DNA from: Physella acuta
Taxonomy: Eukaryota; Mollusca; Gastropoda; Physidae
NCBI RefSeq assembly: GCF_028476545.1
Contig: NW_026731924.1
Span: forward strand, 962,001-1,026,000
Direction: 5' to 3'
DNA: 64,000 bases
A program made the translations under genes and the position numbers. Shown here piece after piece: positions 21,701-33,918 of the stretch (its first letter is position 1; every line of letters starts with the position of its first letter). The notes beneath the pieces are model-generated. The model was not told where the DNA came from and made no database searches. It saw nothing but the letters and a program-made list of their open reading frames with translations.

Positions 21701-22924
21701 CCATGGCCTAGCACACAAATCTAGACTAAATCAACCCCATAACCCATGGCCTAGCACACAAATCTAGACTAAATCAACCCCATAACCCATGGCCTAGCAC
21801 ACAAATCTAGACTAAATCAAGCACAGAACCCCTGGCCTAGCACACAAATCTAGACTAAATCAATCCCATAACCCAGCACACAAATCTAGACTAAATCAAC
21901 CCCATAACCCCTGGCCTAGCACACAAATCTAGACTAAATCAACCCCATAACCCATGGCCTAGCACACAAATCTAGACTAAATCAATCCCATAACCCATGG
22001 CCTAGCACACAAATCTAGACTAAATCAACCCCATAACCCATGGCCTAGCACACAAATCTAGACTAAATCAACCCCATAACCCATGGCCTAGCACACAAAT
22101 CTAGACTAAATCAATCCCATAACCCCTGGCCTAGCACACAAATCTAGACTAAATCAAGCACAGAATCCAAGGCCTAGCACACAAATCTAGACAAAATCAA
22201 GCACAAAATGAAATTTGTTTAAAAGACAGAGATTTTGTTAAAGGAGGTTAATTTGACAAGTTTCTCAAACTTGATCTGAAAGTCAAATCACTTCAATGTT
22301 TTTCCTTATCTTGAATTTAAAAAAAAAAAAAAACGTTAATTAGTTTTAGTGCAGTGAGTACTGTGTATCAGAAAGATTTGGATTTTTTTAGTAAAATGTT
22401 TATCTTTAAAACATTAACATTCATAGAATAATGGTTTCCCAGATGAAATTGACCCACAAAAGTCATGCACCTTAATGACAATAATGCCAAGGGATAACAA
22501 GCTATACAGCTTTAAAGTCGGGCTAGTTGTACCTGTCTGTTTTCATCCATTGCAAGCGCATGTGCCAGGTGAGCTGTAAATGTGCTTTTACCTACTCCAC
22601 CTTTACCTGATAAAACCAGAATCTAAAGAGAAAAACAACATTAGGACTCATTCAAAAATAAATTGATGCCATATTTAAATGAGAAAATGCTACAATTATT
22701 ACACTGATGTAGAGATTACAATAAATGCAACAAAAAATGACCTTATGTTTGACACAGGAAAGTTTTAATCTTATTTCTTCAATGGCAGGATCCTGTGCCT
22801 TTGGTAAACTTGAGCAGATGGACTGATTGGGGCAGCCAGCACAAGCCTCTGATTGGCCAGCTTGTTCACTGTTAGTTCCTGGGCAATGGCTTGGAGCATT
22901 TTCAGGAATGTTGGACATTTTCAT
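18759..22924 (-). CDS. NUBP1: Cytosolic Fe-S cluster assembly factor NUBP1, 5 exons, 329 aa
   Basis: Exons (- strand order): 22924-22742, 22622-22533, 20306-20159, 19327-18759, with the ATG at 22924; these give 990 nt. Five segments were expected but four exons account for the whole protein. NUBP1 and NUBP2 form the scaffold on which cytosolic 4Fe-4S clusters are built. The N-terminus has the NUBP1-type cysteine motif (C14, C28, C31, C37; CX13CX2CX5C). Exon 2 carries the deviant Walker A loop GKGGVGKST (67-75). Later come [27 protein letters not shown] and the bridging cysteines CPKC (240-243). The N-terminal cysteines separate it from NUBP2. Length is close to the vertebrate protein (about 320 aa). 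The first exon's donor, gtcatt, is weak. A second ATG lies two codons on and could be the start. Introns of 831 and 2226 bp hold tandem repeats without splice-site copies. Confidence 0.96.
19336..19612. repeat. ~49-bp tandem repeat, NUBP1 intron
   Basis: About five to six copies of a unit containing cttttgaccactggtataat and gtgttatgtggtgaccctat, starting within ten bases of the exon boundary at 19327. No copy of the acceptor is present. Confidence 0.9.
19625..19790 (+). mobile_element. 5'-truncated tRNA-derived SINE fragment
   Basis: Matches the body of the SINE copies at 33541 and 63541 (ggctgggcat, agtgctgaccacatcatctt, catatgccgaggtca, gaactctacttcatc) but lacks the tRNA-like head. Located in a NUBP1 intron, opposite to the gene's direction. 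Confidence 0.75.
19815..20000. repeat. ~54-bp tandem repeat, three copies, NUBP1 intron
   Basis: Three copies of a unit containing gtttttgactgctagaatga and ttgccttttggctatggtcg. Nearly identical copies; no function suggested. Confidence 0.9.
20371..22205. repeat. ~43-bp minisatellite, NUBP1 intron 2
   Basis: About 36 copies of a unit containing ctagcacacaaatctagact, aaatcaacc and cataacccatgg, with variants caatcc and caagcacagaaccc arranged in a semi-regular order. A hAT-type MITE is inserted near its left end. The unit does not contain a copy of either splice site. Confidence 0.95.
20457..20747. mobile_element. hAT-type MITE with 15-bp TIRs and 8-bp target duplication
   Basis: The left end caggggttcccaacc (20457-20471) and right end ggttgggaacccctg (20733-20747) are perfect inverted repeats. 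The 8 bases gcctaacc flank both sides (20449-20456 and 20748-20755). Length 291 bp with no coding capacity. TIR sequence and 8-bp duplication are diagnostic of hAT. The element sits inside the 43-bp array, so it arrived after the array existed. Confidence 0.93.
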
Positions 22925-23260
22925 CTAGATCTATGTAAAATAAGTTTTAGTTCATTACTTGAGTAGAAAAGATTATTATATATAATTTACATAGGAACAA
23001 ATCACAGCTGCTCTATGAACTAAATATTGCATTCAAAAAATTTCAAATCCTCTTTGAGATAGTAGACCAATTCCTTAATTTCATTAATTACTGGTTTTAA
23101 CTTGAAACAAAGTGTCAGCAATCTCAGGCTATACAGGAGACTCTTTTTAGTTTAGTTGTATATCACTAAATATTTTAATATATAGTGTGGTGTGTCTAGG
23201 GCTAAGTGTCGCATGGTGGCACCCCCCCCCCCCTTCCCTGCCTGACCACAGCCAGATGCC
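22925..23260 (-). promoter_or_regulatory. NUBP1 5' flank
   Basis: AT-rich sequence directly upstream of the NUBP1 start; presumed 5'UTR and promoter by position only. It contains a C homopolymer at ~23222-23232 next to the satellite. No TATA box or other core element is convincing. Confidence 0.3.
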
Positions 23261-23261
23261 C

Positions 23262-24945
23262 CCATCTAGGTGGCTCGCGTTGGGCACAAGCATGTGGCTC
23301 GTGTTGGGCACAAGCACGTGGCTCATGTTGGGCACAAGCATGTGGCTAGCATTGGGCACAAGCATGTGGCTCGTGTTGGGCACAAGCATGTGGCTAGCAT
23401 GTGGCTCGTGTTGGGCACAAGCATGTGGCTAGCATTGGGCACAAGCATGTGGCTCGTGTTGGGCACAAGCACATGGCTCGTGTTGGGCACAAGCATGTGG
23501 CTAGCATTGGGCACAAGCATGTGGCTCGTGTTGGGCACAAGCATGTGGCTCGTGTTGGGCACAAGCATGTGGCTAGCATTGGGCACAAGCATGTGGCTCG
23601 TGTTGGGCACAAGCATGTGGCTCGTGTTGGGCACAAGCATGTGGCTAGCATGTGGCTCGTGTTGGGCACAAGCACATGGCTCGTGTTGGGCACAAGCATG
23701 TGACTCGTGTTGGGCACAAGCACATGACTCGTGTTGGGCACAAGCATGTGGCTCGTGTTGGGCACAAGCATGTGGCTCGTGTTGGGCACAAGCATGTGGC
23801 TAGCATTGGGCACAAGCATGTGGCTCGTGTTGGGCACAAGCATGTGGCTAGCGTTGGGCACAAGCATGTGGCTAGCATTGGGCACAAGCATGTGGCTAGC
23901 ATTGGGCACAAGCATGTGGCTCGTGTTGGGCACAAGCATGTGGCTCGTGTTGGGCACAAGCATGTGGCTAGCATGTGGCTCGTGTTGGGCACAAGCACAT
24001 GGCTCGTGTTGGGCACAAGCATGTGACTCGTGTTGGGCACAAGCACATGACTCGTGTTGGGCACAAGCATGTGACTCGTGTTGGGCACAAGCATGTGGCT
24101 AGTGTTGGGCACAAGCACATGGCTCGTGTTGGGCACAAGCACATGGCTCGTGTTGGGCACAAGCATGTGACTCGTGTTGGGCACAAGCATGTGGCTAGTG
24201 TTGGGCACAAGCACATGGCTCGTGTTGGGCACAAGCACATGGCTCGTGTTGGGCACAAGCATGTGACTCGTGTTGGGCACAAGCATGTGGCTAGCATGTG
24301 GCTCGTGTTGGGCACAAGCACATGGCTCGTGTTGGGCACAAGCACGTGGCTCGTGTTGGGCACAAGCACATGGCTCGTGTTGGGCACAAGCACGTGGCTC
24401 GTGTTGGGCACAAGCACATGGCTCGTGTTGGGCACAAGCATGTGGCTCGTGTTGGGCACAAGCATGTGGCTCGTGTTGGGCACAAGCACATGGCTCATGT
24501 TGGGCACAAGCACGTGGCTCATGTTGGGCACAAGCATGTGGCTCATGTTGGGCACAAGCATGTGGCTCGTGTTGGGCACAAGCATGTGGCTCGTGTTGGG
24601 CACAAGCATGTGGCTCGTGTTGGGCACAAGCATGTGACTCGTGTTGGGCACAAGCATGTGACTCGTGTTGGGCACAAGCATGTGGCTCGTGTTGGGCACA
24701 AGCACATGGCTCGTGTTGGGCACAAGCATGTGGCTCGTGTTGGGCACAAGCACGTGGCTCGTGTTGGGCACAAGCACATGGCTCGTGTTGGGCACAAGCA
24801 TGTGGCTCGTGTTGGGCACAAGCATGTGGCTCGTGTTGGGCACAAGCATGTGGCTAGCATTGGGCACAAGCATGTGACTCATGTTGGGCACAAGCATGTG
24901 GCTAGCATTGGGCACAAGCATGTGGCTCGTGTTGGACACATCTAG
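23262..24945. repeat. 24-bp satellite upstream of NUBP1
   Basis: About 70 copies of a 24-bp unit with gtggctcgtgttgggcacaa at its core; variants change gctcgt to gctagc, gactcg or gctcat, and catgtg to cacgtg or cacatg. Some boundaries carry a short duplication (gctagcatgtggctcg) that recurs every 250 to 330 bp, marking higher-order units. The unit length is a multiple of three, so long open frames on both strands are artefacts. Confidence 0.95.
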
Positions 24946-24949
24946 GAAC

Positions 24950-25136
24950 TCTTGCGCTCTGGCTGGTGACCTTTACATGAAAGTCATATGGCAGGTGATT
25001 CCTTGTGAGCAGTTTTTAAAAAATTTTCCTCGATGGGTTGTTGTCCCCAGTTATCAAGTCTTATATGTCCGGGGGTTTGAACTCTGGACTTTTCGGCTCA
25101 GCAACCAAGAGCTTTACCTACCCAGCCACTCCATAC
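24950..25136 (-). mobile_element. tRNA-derived SINE, second family
   Basis: Read on -, it begins gagtggctgggtaggtaaag, an A-box-like sequence, and has gagttcaaaccc, a B-box-like sequence, about 40 bases later, as in a tRNA head. The following tail (ccggacatataagacttg and on) is unrelated to the other SINEs here. No clear target duplication found. Confidence 0.6.
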
Positions 25137-26083
25137 TCATATAGTTCTATATTTTATATAGCTTGGTAAATAAGCATATCTTTCATTAATAATCTTTTTA
25201 TATAATAAATAAAATAATAAAAAGCACAAAAACATACTAAAATAAAAAAAAAAAAAACAACAACTATAGTCAAAACATTAATTAGCAGCAAATCCAGTCC
25301 ATAAATTGTCTTTCTGTCACTATATAAGAGTGCCACAGTCATGAATTGAATACTTGTGGTTGTCCTTTGAATTTCTTTGACTTATTATTATATTTCTATT
25401 GCCAACATGCTCCATCATAATGTAAAAAGTTTTTTTATCTTCATCTCTTCATTAACATCATAGTTGTGTAGTTTGAAAAAAGTCACTGTAGAATAGCAGC
25501 CACCCCTTAATTAGGCTTAATAATTTGTAATTTTCCTTCTAATGATCTTTTTTTACGTGCATATTTCTTGTATTGCCTACACAAGCATTAGTATTAGTAT
25601 TATTAATTCAATATGCAGTTTAATCACAATGTCTTAAATAATAGCAATGGTAATATATTAACAGTAAACTTCAAGTGTAGGCATTCTGATGAAAATATAA
25701 AAATAGTTTGCGATTAAAAAAAAGTATTTCAAATTAATGACAATGCATGTTTAGTATGTCTAGTCAATTTAAATTTAGCATATATATATTGACTTTTTGT
25801 AATGTCATTATTAACGGAAAAAAATCGAAAGTGACGGTTGGCCTATCATTCACTGCCTTCGTAAAAAACTACTTGGCAAATACTTGGCATGTGACCTCCA
25901 TAAAAACTTGGTTTACTCTTGTTTGCTTTTAGATTGAAGTAAAAATGTGGTAAATCCTACCCAAATATGTAAATATTTCAATATATGCCTGAAATTAACT
26001 TTAAGTGTTTTTTGGTAAACTTATAGCGGGAGATTCAGGGGAAGCCACTCTATTTTACAAATGGCTGCTGTTTATATAGCAAA
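25137..26083. other. AT-rich intergenic sequence
   Basis: No gene seen. The right end (from ~26020) contains a fragment of the repeat family that follows (acttatagcgggagattcag; ctctattttacaaatggctg), so the transposon cluster begins here with a partial copy. Confidence 0.5.
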
Positions 26084-26420
26084 TGGTAATCTATTGTTTT
26101 ACGTACGTAAAATTGCCAGCGACTAGTAATGTGAAAAACAGGTGACTCCTTAAATTTGAAAAATTATTTCACACTTTGAGGAGGATTTATGTTTTGAAAA
26201 TACAAAAATGTTTCCTTGTTTCATTTATGTACTTGTTTTCAACAATTGAAAAAAAACTTTTCAGTAGTAATAAATATTAAAGGAAGACTGGCGATGTTTC
26301 CAACAGATGCAACCATATTTATTTACTATAGCAGCCATGTTGTTTAATTTTATTTTTTTGTAAACTTATAGCATGAGATTCAGGGGAAGCCACTCTATTT
26401 TACAAATGATATATAATATA
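26084..26420 (+). mobile_element. Partial copy of the GGTAATCTAT inverted-repeat MITE
   Basis: Starts ggtaatctattgttttacgt and shares internal blocks with the two copies that follow (gactagtaatgtgaaaaaca; gaggaggatttatgttttga; ctctattttacaaatg). The right terminal repeat is missing; the sequence diverges into an ata-rich stretch. Confidence 0.65.
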
Positions 26421-26541
26421 TAATATATAGGCCTAATCTTTTTATTTAGCCATTGATTTAGGTTTATTATTCATTAACATAATCATTTATCATTTACCTA
26501 TAATATTTAAATTTACTATTTACTAATACTACAAATAGAAT

Positions 26542-27083
26542 GGTAATCTATCGTTTTAGGTACGTAAAATCGCACGCGACTAGTAATGTGAAAAACAGGT
26601 GACTCCTTACATTTTAATAATTATTTCACATTTTGAGGAGGATTTATGTTTTGAAAAATACAAAAATGTTTCATTGTTTCATTTATGTACCTGTTTTTAA
26701 ACAATTGAATTAAAACTTTTCAGTAATAAATGAACACTAGCGATGTTTCCAATAGAAGCAACCATGCTCATTTACTATAGCAGCCATCTTGTCAAAGTTT
26801 TATTTTTATAGACTTATAGCGCAAGATTCAGGCAGAAGTCACTCTATTTTACAAATGGCTGCCGTTTATATAGCAAATCTTGCTTGCAGGAACTGCTTTT
26901 TAAAGTTAATTTCTGGCCTATATTGATATATTTAGCCATTGATTTAGGTTTGTTATTCATTTATCTATAATATTTGACACAAACATATCACAATATACTT
27001 CTATTACAGCCTTGACAATGAGGTAACGTTTTCGTACATTAATAGCCGCTGGCGATTTTACGTACCCAAAACGATAGATTACC
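26542..27083. mobile_element. MITE with long terminal inverted repeats, copy 2
   Basis: Left end ggtaatctatcgttttaggt and right end ggtacccaaaacgatagattacc-type complement define TIRs of ~35 bp. Length 542 bp with no coding frame of note. No convincing target duplication, so the superfamily is unassigned. Confidence 0.75.
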
Positions 27084-27117
27084 ATTTTAACTCTACTAGT
27101 AGTGTACTAGTTAAAAC

Positions 27118-27679
27118 GGTAATCTATCGTTTTAGGTACGTAAAATCGCCCGCGACTAGTAATGTGAAAAACAGGTGACTCCTTAGGCCTACATTTTAAT
27201 AATTATTTCACATTTTGAGGAGGATTTATGTTTTGAAAAATACAAAAATGTTTCCTTGTTTCATTTATGACTATGTACCTGTTTTTAAACAATTGAATCA
27301 AAACTTTTTAGTAATAAATGAACACCAGCGATGTTTCCAACAGATGCAACCATGCTCATTTACTATAGCAGCCATCTTGTTAAAGTTTTATTTTTATAGA
27401 CTTATAGCGCGAGATTCAGGCGGAAGTCACTCTATTTTACAAATGGCTGCTGTTTATACACTGCTGTTTAAAGTTAATTTCTGGCCTATATATATTGATG
27501 TATTTAGTATTTAGCCATTGATTTAGGTTTATTATTCATTTATCTATAATAATATTTGACTTAATTGACACAAACATATCACAATATACTATACTTCTAT
27601 TACAGCCTTGACAATGAGGTAACGTTTTCGTACATTAATAGCCGCGGGCGATTTTACGTACCTAAAAAGATAGATTACC
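27118..27679. mobile_element. MITE with long terminal inverted repeats, copy 3
   Basis: 562 bp. The two 37-bp ends are inverted copies with a single mismatch (left ggtaatctatcgttttaggt..., right ...cctaaaaagatagattacc). Internal sequence parallels copy 2. The right TIR of copy 2 and the left TIR of this one are only 34 bp apart and form a long imperfect palindrome. Confidence 0.85.
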
Positions 27680-27730
27680 GTTAATACTATACTTAACTAT
27701 ACTACTTAATACTTAATTAATAATATTAAT

Positions 27731-30452
27731 TAGGGACTTGGATGACGTAGATTTTGCCCCTCTAAAAACGAGAGTTTTTTCCCCATACCGTAACCTAGTG
27801 AATTTAGCCGTGCGGCAGTGGGTGATAATTAAAAAAAAATAATTTCACTATTAATCACCATTGTTAATAGAAAAGTGTCACTTTATTCTGAAAGACAAAT
27901 GGATTTCACCGATTGCTGTGTTATTTTTGTTTTTTTCTGCTACCAGTGCGTGATGGTGTGTTTCAGGCAAAAATTGGGTAAGTAAAACTTATTGTTCCAT
28001 AAAAATTTACTGTCGCTCTAGGCTAGAAATGCGATCTCCGAGCGTAAACACCATTTTTACATATGTGTTTCAAATTTCATTCAGTTATTCATTAGCGACG
28101 TATTTTTTTATAAATAACTTTGAAAGCATAGGGCTTACAACAGCTTAAGATTGCCGGAAAAGATCGAGGTTAAAACCGGAAGTGGTGTGTTGTTGTTAAT
28201 GACGCTATACAATGTAAATCTACTTGATTATCTAAATCCAGCAAAATCCACATGAATCTGACTCCAAAAGCTTTTTAAATTATCGAATTACATTTGTTAT
28301 TTATTAAACTTGTTATTTTTGATGACTTTTCATTTGTATTTTGTTGTTAGATTCATTAATTAGGTAATTTTAGGATTGTAAATAAGATCGTTTTTTTCTC
28401 TCAGTTTGCGATGTTTATTTTTTAAACAGTAGATTCTAGATCTAAATTGTTAACTTAAGAATTATATTTAAAAACAAAAGAATGTTAGTTATATTAAGTG
28501 TGCTTTTCTATACAAATTTCTTAAATGAACAAGTTAATTTTAAAGCTTAATAGTAGGCCCTATGGCTGTAGAAGTATTTGCATAATAGATGATAGGGCCT
28601 AGATCTAGTATAAATCTACTATAGACCTATTACAGGCTATTACACTTAGTTCAGTGAGTTTGTTGGGACTTAAGGTCTAGTAATATTTAAAAAATAAAAT
28701 GAATATAGATGTATTACAAGTGTTAATATTTAATTCCAAATGAACCATAATATGTATATTTTTATTCGGCCTTCTACTTGATTTTTAGAGCAAGTTTTTA
28801 CTTTTTTATTACATAAGTCCTCTTTATTTATGTTAAACTTGTATAGGCCCTTTTCAATTATAACTCTAGGCATTTTCACTACTTACTTTATGTACATTTA
28901 CACAATTTTCTGTGTAAAGCTACACTATAATACTGTATTTTTGCTATTTTATATTTTTCAGTTGGAGCTTTACTAGTCTTGGCCCTAGATAAAATGTACC
29001 AGTTCAGCAAGGGGATAGAGAATCAAAAGATGTGGATCTACTCATAAGCAACTTCAATGAAGGAGAAATAGGTCCACTTAAGAATGGATGTTGCTGGTTT
29101 TTATTACAGTTCTAAAAGCTATCAGCCAGAGGAGACACAGCTTTAGTAGATGTTTAATCAGATTTCATTTTTAAATCATTGATGATGTTATTTTTTAAAG
29201 TAAAAAAGTGACACAAGCTAATAGACTTAAACATGTTATCCACACAGCATGAGATGTCACTTAAATATATGACACATGTTTCTAAATTATAAAACTTACC
29301 TTTAACATTAAATGGTGATCTTTACTCAACCAAATAAAAAATCATTTCAATTATTAAATTATTTGTTCAACAATAATTGTAAATTAAATTATATCAATTC
29401 TATGATAACATACACATAACATGGATGAAATATCATGAATATTGACAACATTTAGATACAATTTTAGTAATCTAAAATCAGTTTAGCATTGTACTTCTTT
29501 CTTGCAAAAAAGTAGTTGCGCAGAACAAAAATGACTTTTTAAATTTGACCAACATTGTAACAAAACCACATAAGCTAAGTGAAATATTTTTACTTTGTGT
29601 GGATGTATACAATGTTGGCACCAATTAGGCCAATTTTCATTAAGATATTCCATATAATAAAAATTTGGCAACAGATTATGTGTTGCCTATAGCAGAATTT
29701 ATTGTTTAAAATTAAGGGGGGTATATGAGTTTAAACCCCTTTTTCATTAAATAAAATATTTTAAAAATCAAATTTGAACAATGGTAATATCAAAGTATAT
29801 AATAACCTTCATGTTTACAATATTTCTTGCATATAAGCAAAGTAATCTAAAATCAGCTCAACATTGTACTTCTTTCTTGCAAAAAAAGTTGCGCAGAATA
29901 AAAATGACTTTTTTTATTTTGTCCAACATTGTAATAAAACCACATAAGCTAAGTAAAATGTTTTGACTTTCTGTTAATGTATACAGTGTTGGCACTATTC
30001 AGGCCAATTTTCAGTAAGATATTCCATATAATAAAAATTTGGCAACAGATTGTGTGTTGCCTATCAAAGACGCTTATTCAAAAATTTTAGGGGGGTGACC
30101 CTCTTTGTTAACATTATTTTTTATGATCATTCTCATCCACTTCAATTATTTTTATCTTACTCTTTTACTGATATCATGAGCTTGATCTTAGTGAATTTTC
30201 ATTAAAAAATACCTGCTATTTATAAAGTTACAGAGATTTTAGTTCGCATCCAAAAAAGTAGGGAAGCAAAAAATTGAGAAAACCCCATAGTAAAAAAACC
30301 CGAAAATTAAATACGTTAAAAATTCATAACTCCGTAACCGTTTGAGCTAAAATTAAAATAAAAGTATCTTTGTTCTTGTCTAAATGAGCTCTATAAACTG
30401 GTGCTACTACATTATTTATTTTTTTTAAATTGAAATTTCATCCAAGTCCCTA
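27731..30452. mobile_element. 2.7-kb hAT-like non-autonomous element
   Basis: The ends tagggacttggatga (27731-27745) and tcatccaagtcccta (30438-30452) are perfect 15-bp inverted repeats. The flanks atattaat (27723-27730 and 30453-30460) are a perfect 8-bp target duplication. TIR style and 8-bp duplication point to hAT. No transposase frame is visible. The interior contains a direct duplication of ~225 bp and a possible two-exon short reading frame. The intact ends and duplication suggest a fairly recent insertion. Confidence 0.85.
29465..30066. repeat. ~225-bp direct duplication inside the hAT-like element
   Basis: Copies at ~29465-29695 and ~29843-30066 share gtaatctaaaatcag, cattgtacttctttcttgca, ccacataagctaagt, gtgttggca and tggcaacagatt. 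They differ at scattered sites, so the duplication is older than the tandem arrays in this window. Confidence 0.85.
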
Positions 30453-30460
30453 ATATTAAT

Positions 30461-33241
30461 AGTAATACTTCTTAGACTTAATAAACTAGCTACTAGTTCT
30501 AGAGATTATTATAATTATAGCAACTATCAACTAGTAGCAGGATTTCTAGATCGGATGTACCTGGAACTCTAGATCTATAAGTAATTTAAGTATTATGTAT
30601 AGTATTGTATAGGCCTACTGTAGATCTAGATCTAGATCTATATTTATTTAGTAGATTCTAGTAGTGTTTTGTCTCAATACAACGCAGAAACGATAGTTAA
30701 TTAAGATAAACTTCCGGGTGAATAAACATAACAATCTAAACTAATGGTATTTTAAAAACTACAACCGGAAGTATTTGTGCAAACAATTTAAAGTTCGCAA
30801 ATTTGTACATTGAAACTAACTAATCTCTACAATAGATTAGATATCATAATAATATTAGTATAGTAATAGTAATAGTGATTCTAGGCCTGAATCTAGAATC
30901 TGACTATCTCTAGGTCTCTTGAGTAGATTCTTGGCTTGTGGTATTATTAATAATTTAATAATTAGTATTGCCGATCGGATATTGCCCATTCACATTCATT
31001 AACAAAATTAACATTATAACATTCCCTCATTCATTCAAATAATAAAATTAATAAATTATTAGGCCTACATCTTTATAATATAATAGGCCATTTAATACTA
31101 GATAGGGCCTATATTCATGGAGCCTATTTATTTTTACGTAATTCATTATTGGCATTGGCTCAATATTTACGAACTGTTAGTACTTACTTTAGTACTTAGT
31201 AGTACAGTAAGCCTACTACTTACCTACTACTACTTACTACTGAAGTTACTATTGAATTGACTTTGGGAAGTAGGCATTTTGATGAAATAATCGAATGATT
31301 TTTTTTAGAGATACAGATGTCCAATAATTAATTATTATTTATTAATATTAACAGACTCTTCCATAAAATTAATAAAGTTGGTGTGTTGGGTTGTTATTAT
31401 AAGTAGTTAGATCTGGTATTAGTATTGTAATCTCAGCTAATTTTATTTTTATGGTTAGACATTAGGGTTAAGCGTATGGTAGGACTAGCCTAGGGTTAAG
31501 GACGGGGTTAGCATTGACATTAGCCAGCAATGTGTGTATACTATTTAGTTAACTACCAGTAACCTAACACCTCTTTTCTTAAAGGAGATTCTATTATTGG
31601 ACACTGGTATATAAAAATTCCCCCATCTAGTCAATTTAGCATATTAACTTTCTGTGCAATGTCATTATAACTCAAATTTGAAAAAATTCCAAAGCCAGGT
31701 CTTAAAGACAAATAATTAGATTGGATAAAGGACATTTTTTTCAAAAAAATAATTATCTTTACAAAACAGAAATAGACTGTAAAACCTATTAACTAATAAC
31801 ATGGCAATAAAAAAACCTTTTTTGCAATTTTCACGCATTAACACTACATAAAAGTATATTTTGAGCATGGTTATTGGCAGGATTTTCTATGGGAACACAT
31901 CTTATACCGACTGTACCAAACACAGCAAAAGTTGCCGACATGTCCTAATCCCTTATTTTATTCTTTTTATTAAATGCTGCATCACTAGTCAAGTGTCTTT
32001 TTGAAACTCTGGTTAAACAACTTCATTAGGAAGCAGAGATCAATCACTATTATTTTCTGATTCAGTAGAAAGCAGAGATCAATCACTATTATTTTCTGAT
32101 TCATTAGGAAGCAGGGATCAATCACTATTATTTTCTGATTCAGTGTAGTAAGTTGATGGACCAGCTCCTTTCATCAGTTGTGTCACCATCTAATTGTGTC
32201 ACCATCTAGTTGTGTCACCATCTAATTGTAACCTCCAGGAGACACTCATCCTCTTTTCCTTATAGATAATTCTCAGTTGACCGGATATCTAGAAAAATAT
32301 ATGAATACTATAAGAATTGAAAGGGAACACATTTTTTTATCATATTGTTTTATAATAGGTTTGGTTTAAACCAACTTTAGAATGTTATCCCAGGCCTACA
32401 CTACAGTGTCAAATTCATAAATAAAAGTGAGCTCTGTTCATTTTTAACGTTTTATGTCTGCTGAATAAAATTTACCATAAGATCTATAGTATATATAGAA
32501 GTATGGACCATGATTAGTCTATAGATATACATAATGTATATGCTAGTTACTGTAGGCAAGACAATTTTCTGCCATACATATAACTATCAAATCTTACTAC
32601 TAGAACTAGACTTAGGCATGCAAATAAACTTTACTAAACTAGCCTGCAACTGCTATCTTTTTTTTTGTTATACTTTTACTACTAGAAATCTAAATTTAAC
32701 TACAATATCTGTTATGTAAACCATATGCTAACCTTCTTCTAAATATCATATTTTGAGTACATTTTGATAATTTATTATCAAAATAATATTTATGTCAATC
32801 CACATAAAAAATCTGCCCTTTCCAAGAAATCCTAAAAAAATGACCATATGCCCCGACAGTACTCCAAAGTATTTGTGTAAACATTGATTTAATACAAAGA
32901 CAATTTGATTAAAATTGAAGATGCCAATAAAAAATATCTGGGCTTGAAAAGTTGAATATTAAGGTAAAACAGAGAAAAATTTAGTACACATGTGAGATCT
33001 GTACAGCATGATTGTGAACTACCGATCCTGGAAGAGATTTAAAATAGTGCAGCTCTGAAAAAAATGGATCTCGTCACCTACATGTGACTCTGGGGAGATA
33101 ATACTATTAATTATATCAATAATTAAAAAGTTCTTCTTGAATTAAAAATGATACAGGCATTAAATTAAAGTGGTACTTATTAGTACCATCAGTAGATAAA
33201 GGGTTAAGCATATTTGTATAGCATATTTTACCTGTTTTCAG
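30461..33241. other. AT-rich intergenic sequence upstream of BRF2
   Basis: No coding sequence recognised. There is a short ctagat-rich run near 30620 and two small direct repeats: about three copies of agcagagatcaatcactatt at 32030-32140, and three of tgtcaccatcta at 32183-32225. The segment ends in acctgttttcag, an acceptor for the first BRF2 coding exon, so part of it is a 5'UTR intron. Confidence 0.5.
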
Positions 33242-33250
33242 TCAAGAGCA

Positions 33251-33855
33251 ATGCCTGACATGTGTAAATCTTGTGGGGAGACAGCTGTGATAGAGGTTGA
33301 TTTGGATGGCCAAGGTATTCACAAGATATGCATTGAGTGTGCATCTGTAGCCTCAGAAAACAACTCTAATGTAAGTTTTTTTCCATTTACTTTTTCCAAC
33401 TCAAGTAGGCTTATTGAAAAAATTAGATGATTTGAATTTTCCTTGACTTCATTGAGCTGGGAGTATTGATATGTAATTGGTCTACAACAAATACCCAAAA
33501 GACATTTGCACAAATGTCCATGGGCAGAATGGACAATTGCCCAATGGGACGGTGTTGCCTAGCGGTAGAGCACTCGACTGCTAACTCAAAAGTCTTGAGT
33601 TTGAATCTAGGCTCAAGTCAGCAGAATGTCCCTGAGTCTTCCCAGCTCTGATGGGTACCTAATTCACGTTAAGGAAAGTAAAGGTGGTTGGGCATAGTGC
33701 TGACCACACTATCCCTTCACATGCTGAGGCCAGTGAAACAGAAACAGGTGAACTCTACTTCACTTGCCTGTGGACCATCAGGTTCAAAAAAGGAACTTTA
33801 ACAATTGCTTGAATATCATATACCCAGAGGCTGTATGCCCGAAAAAGAAATGATA

Positions 33856-33918
<63 letters not shown>

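Noticed and set aside
23147-24945. Frames of LVPNTSHM and WLVLGTSM type on both strands
   Set aside because: Shadows of the 24-bp satellite upstream of NUBP1.
33541-33620. A tRNA gene (GCT-anticodon-like)
   Set aside because: The head is tRNA-like but it is fused to a SINE body, repeated elsewhere, and flanked by a target duplication.
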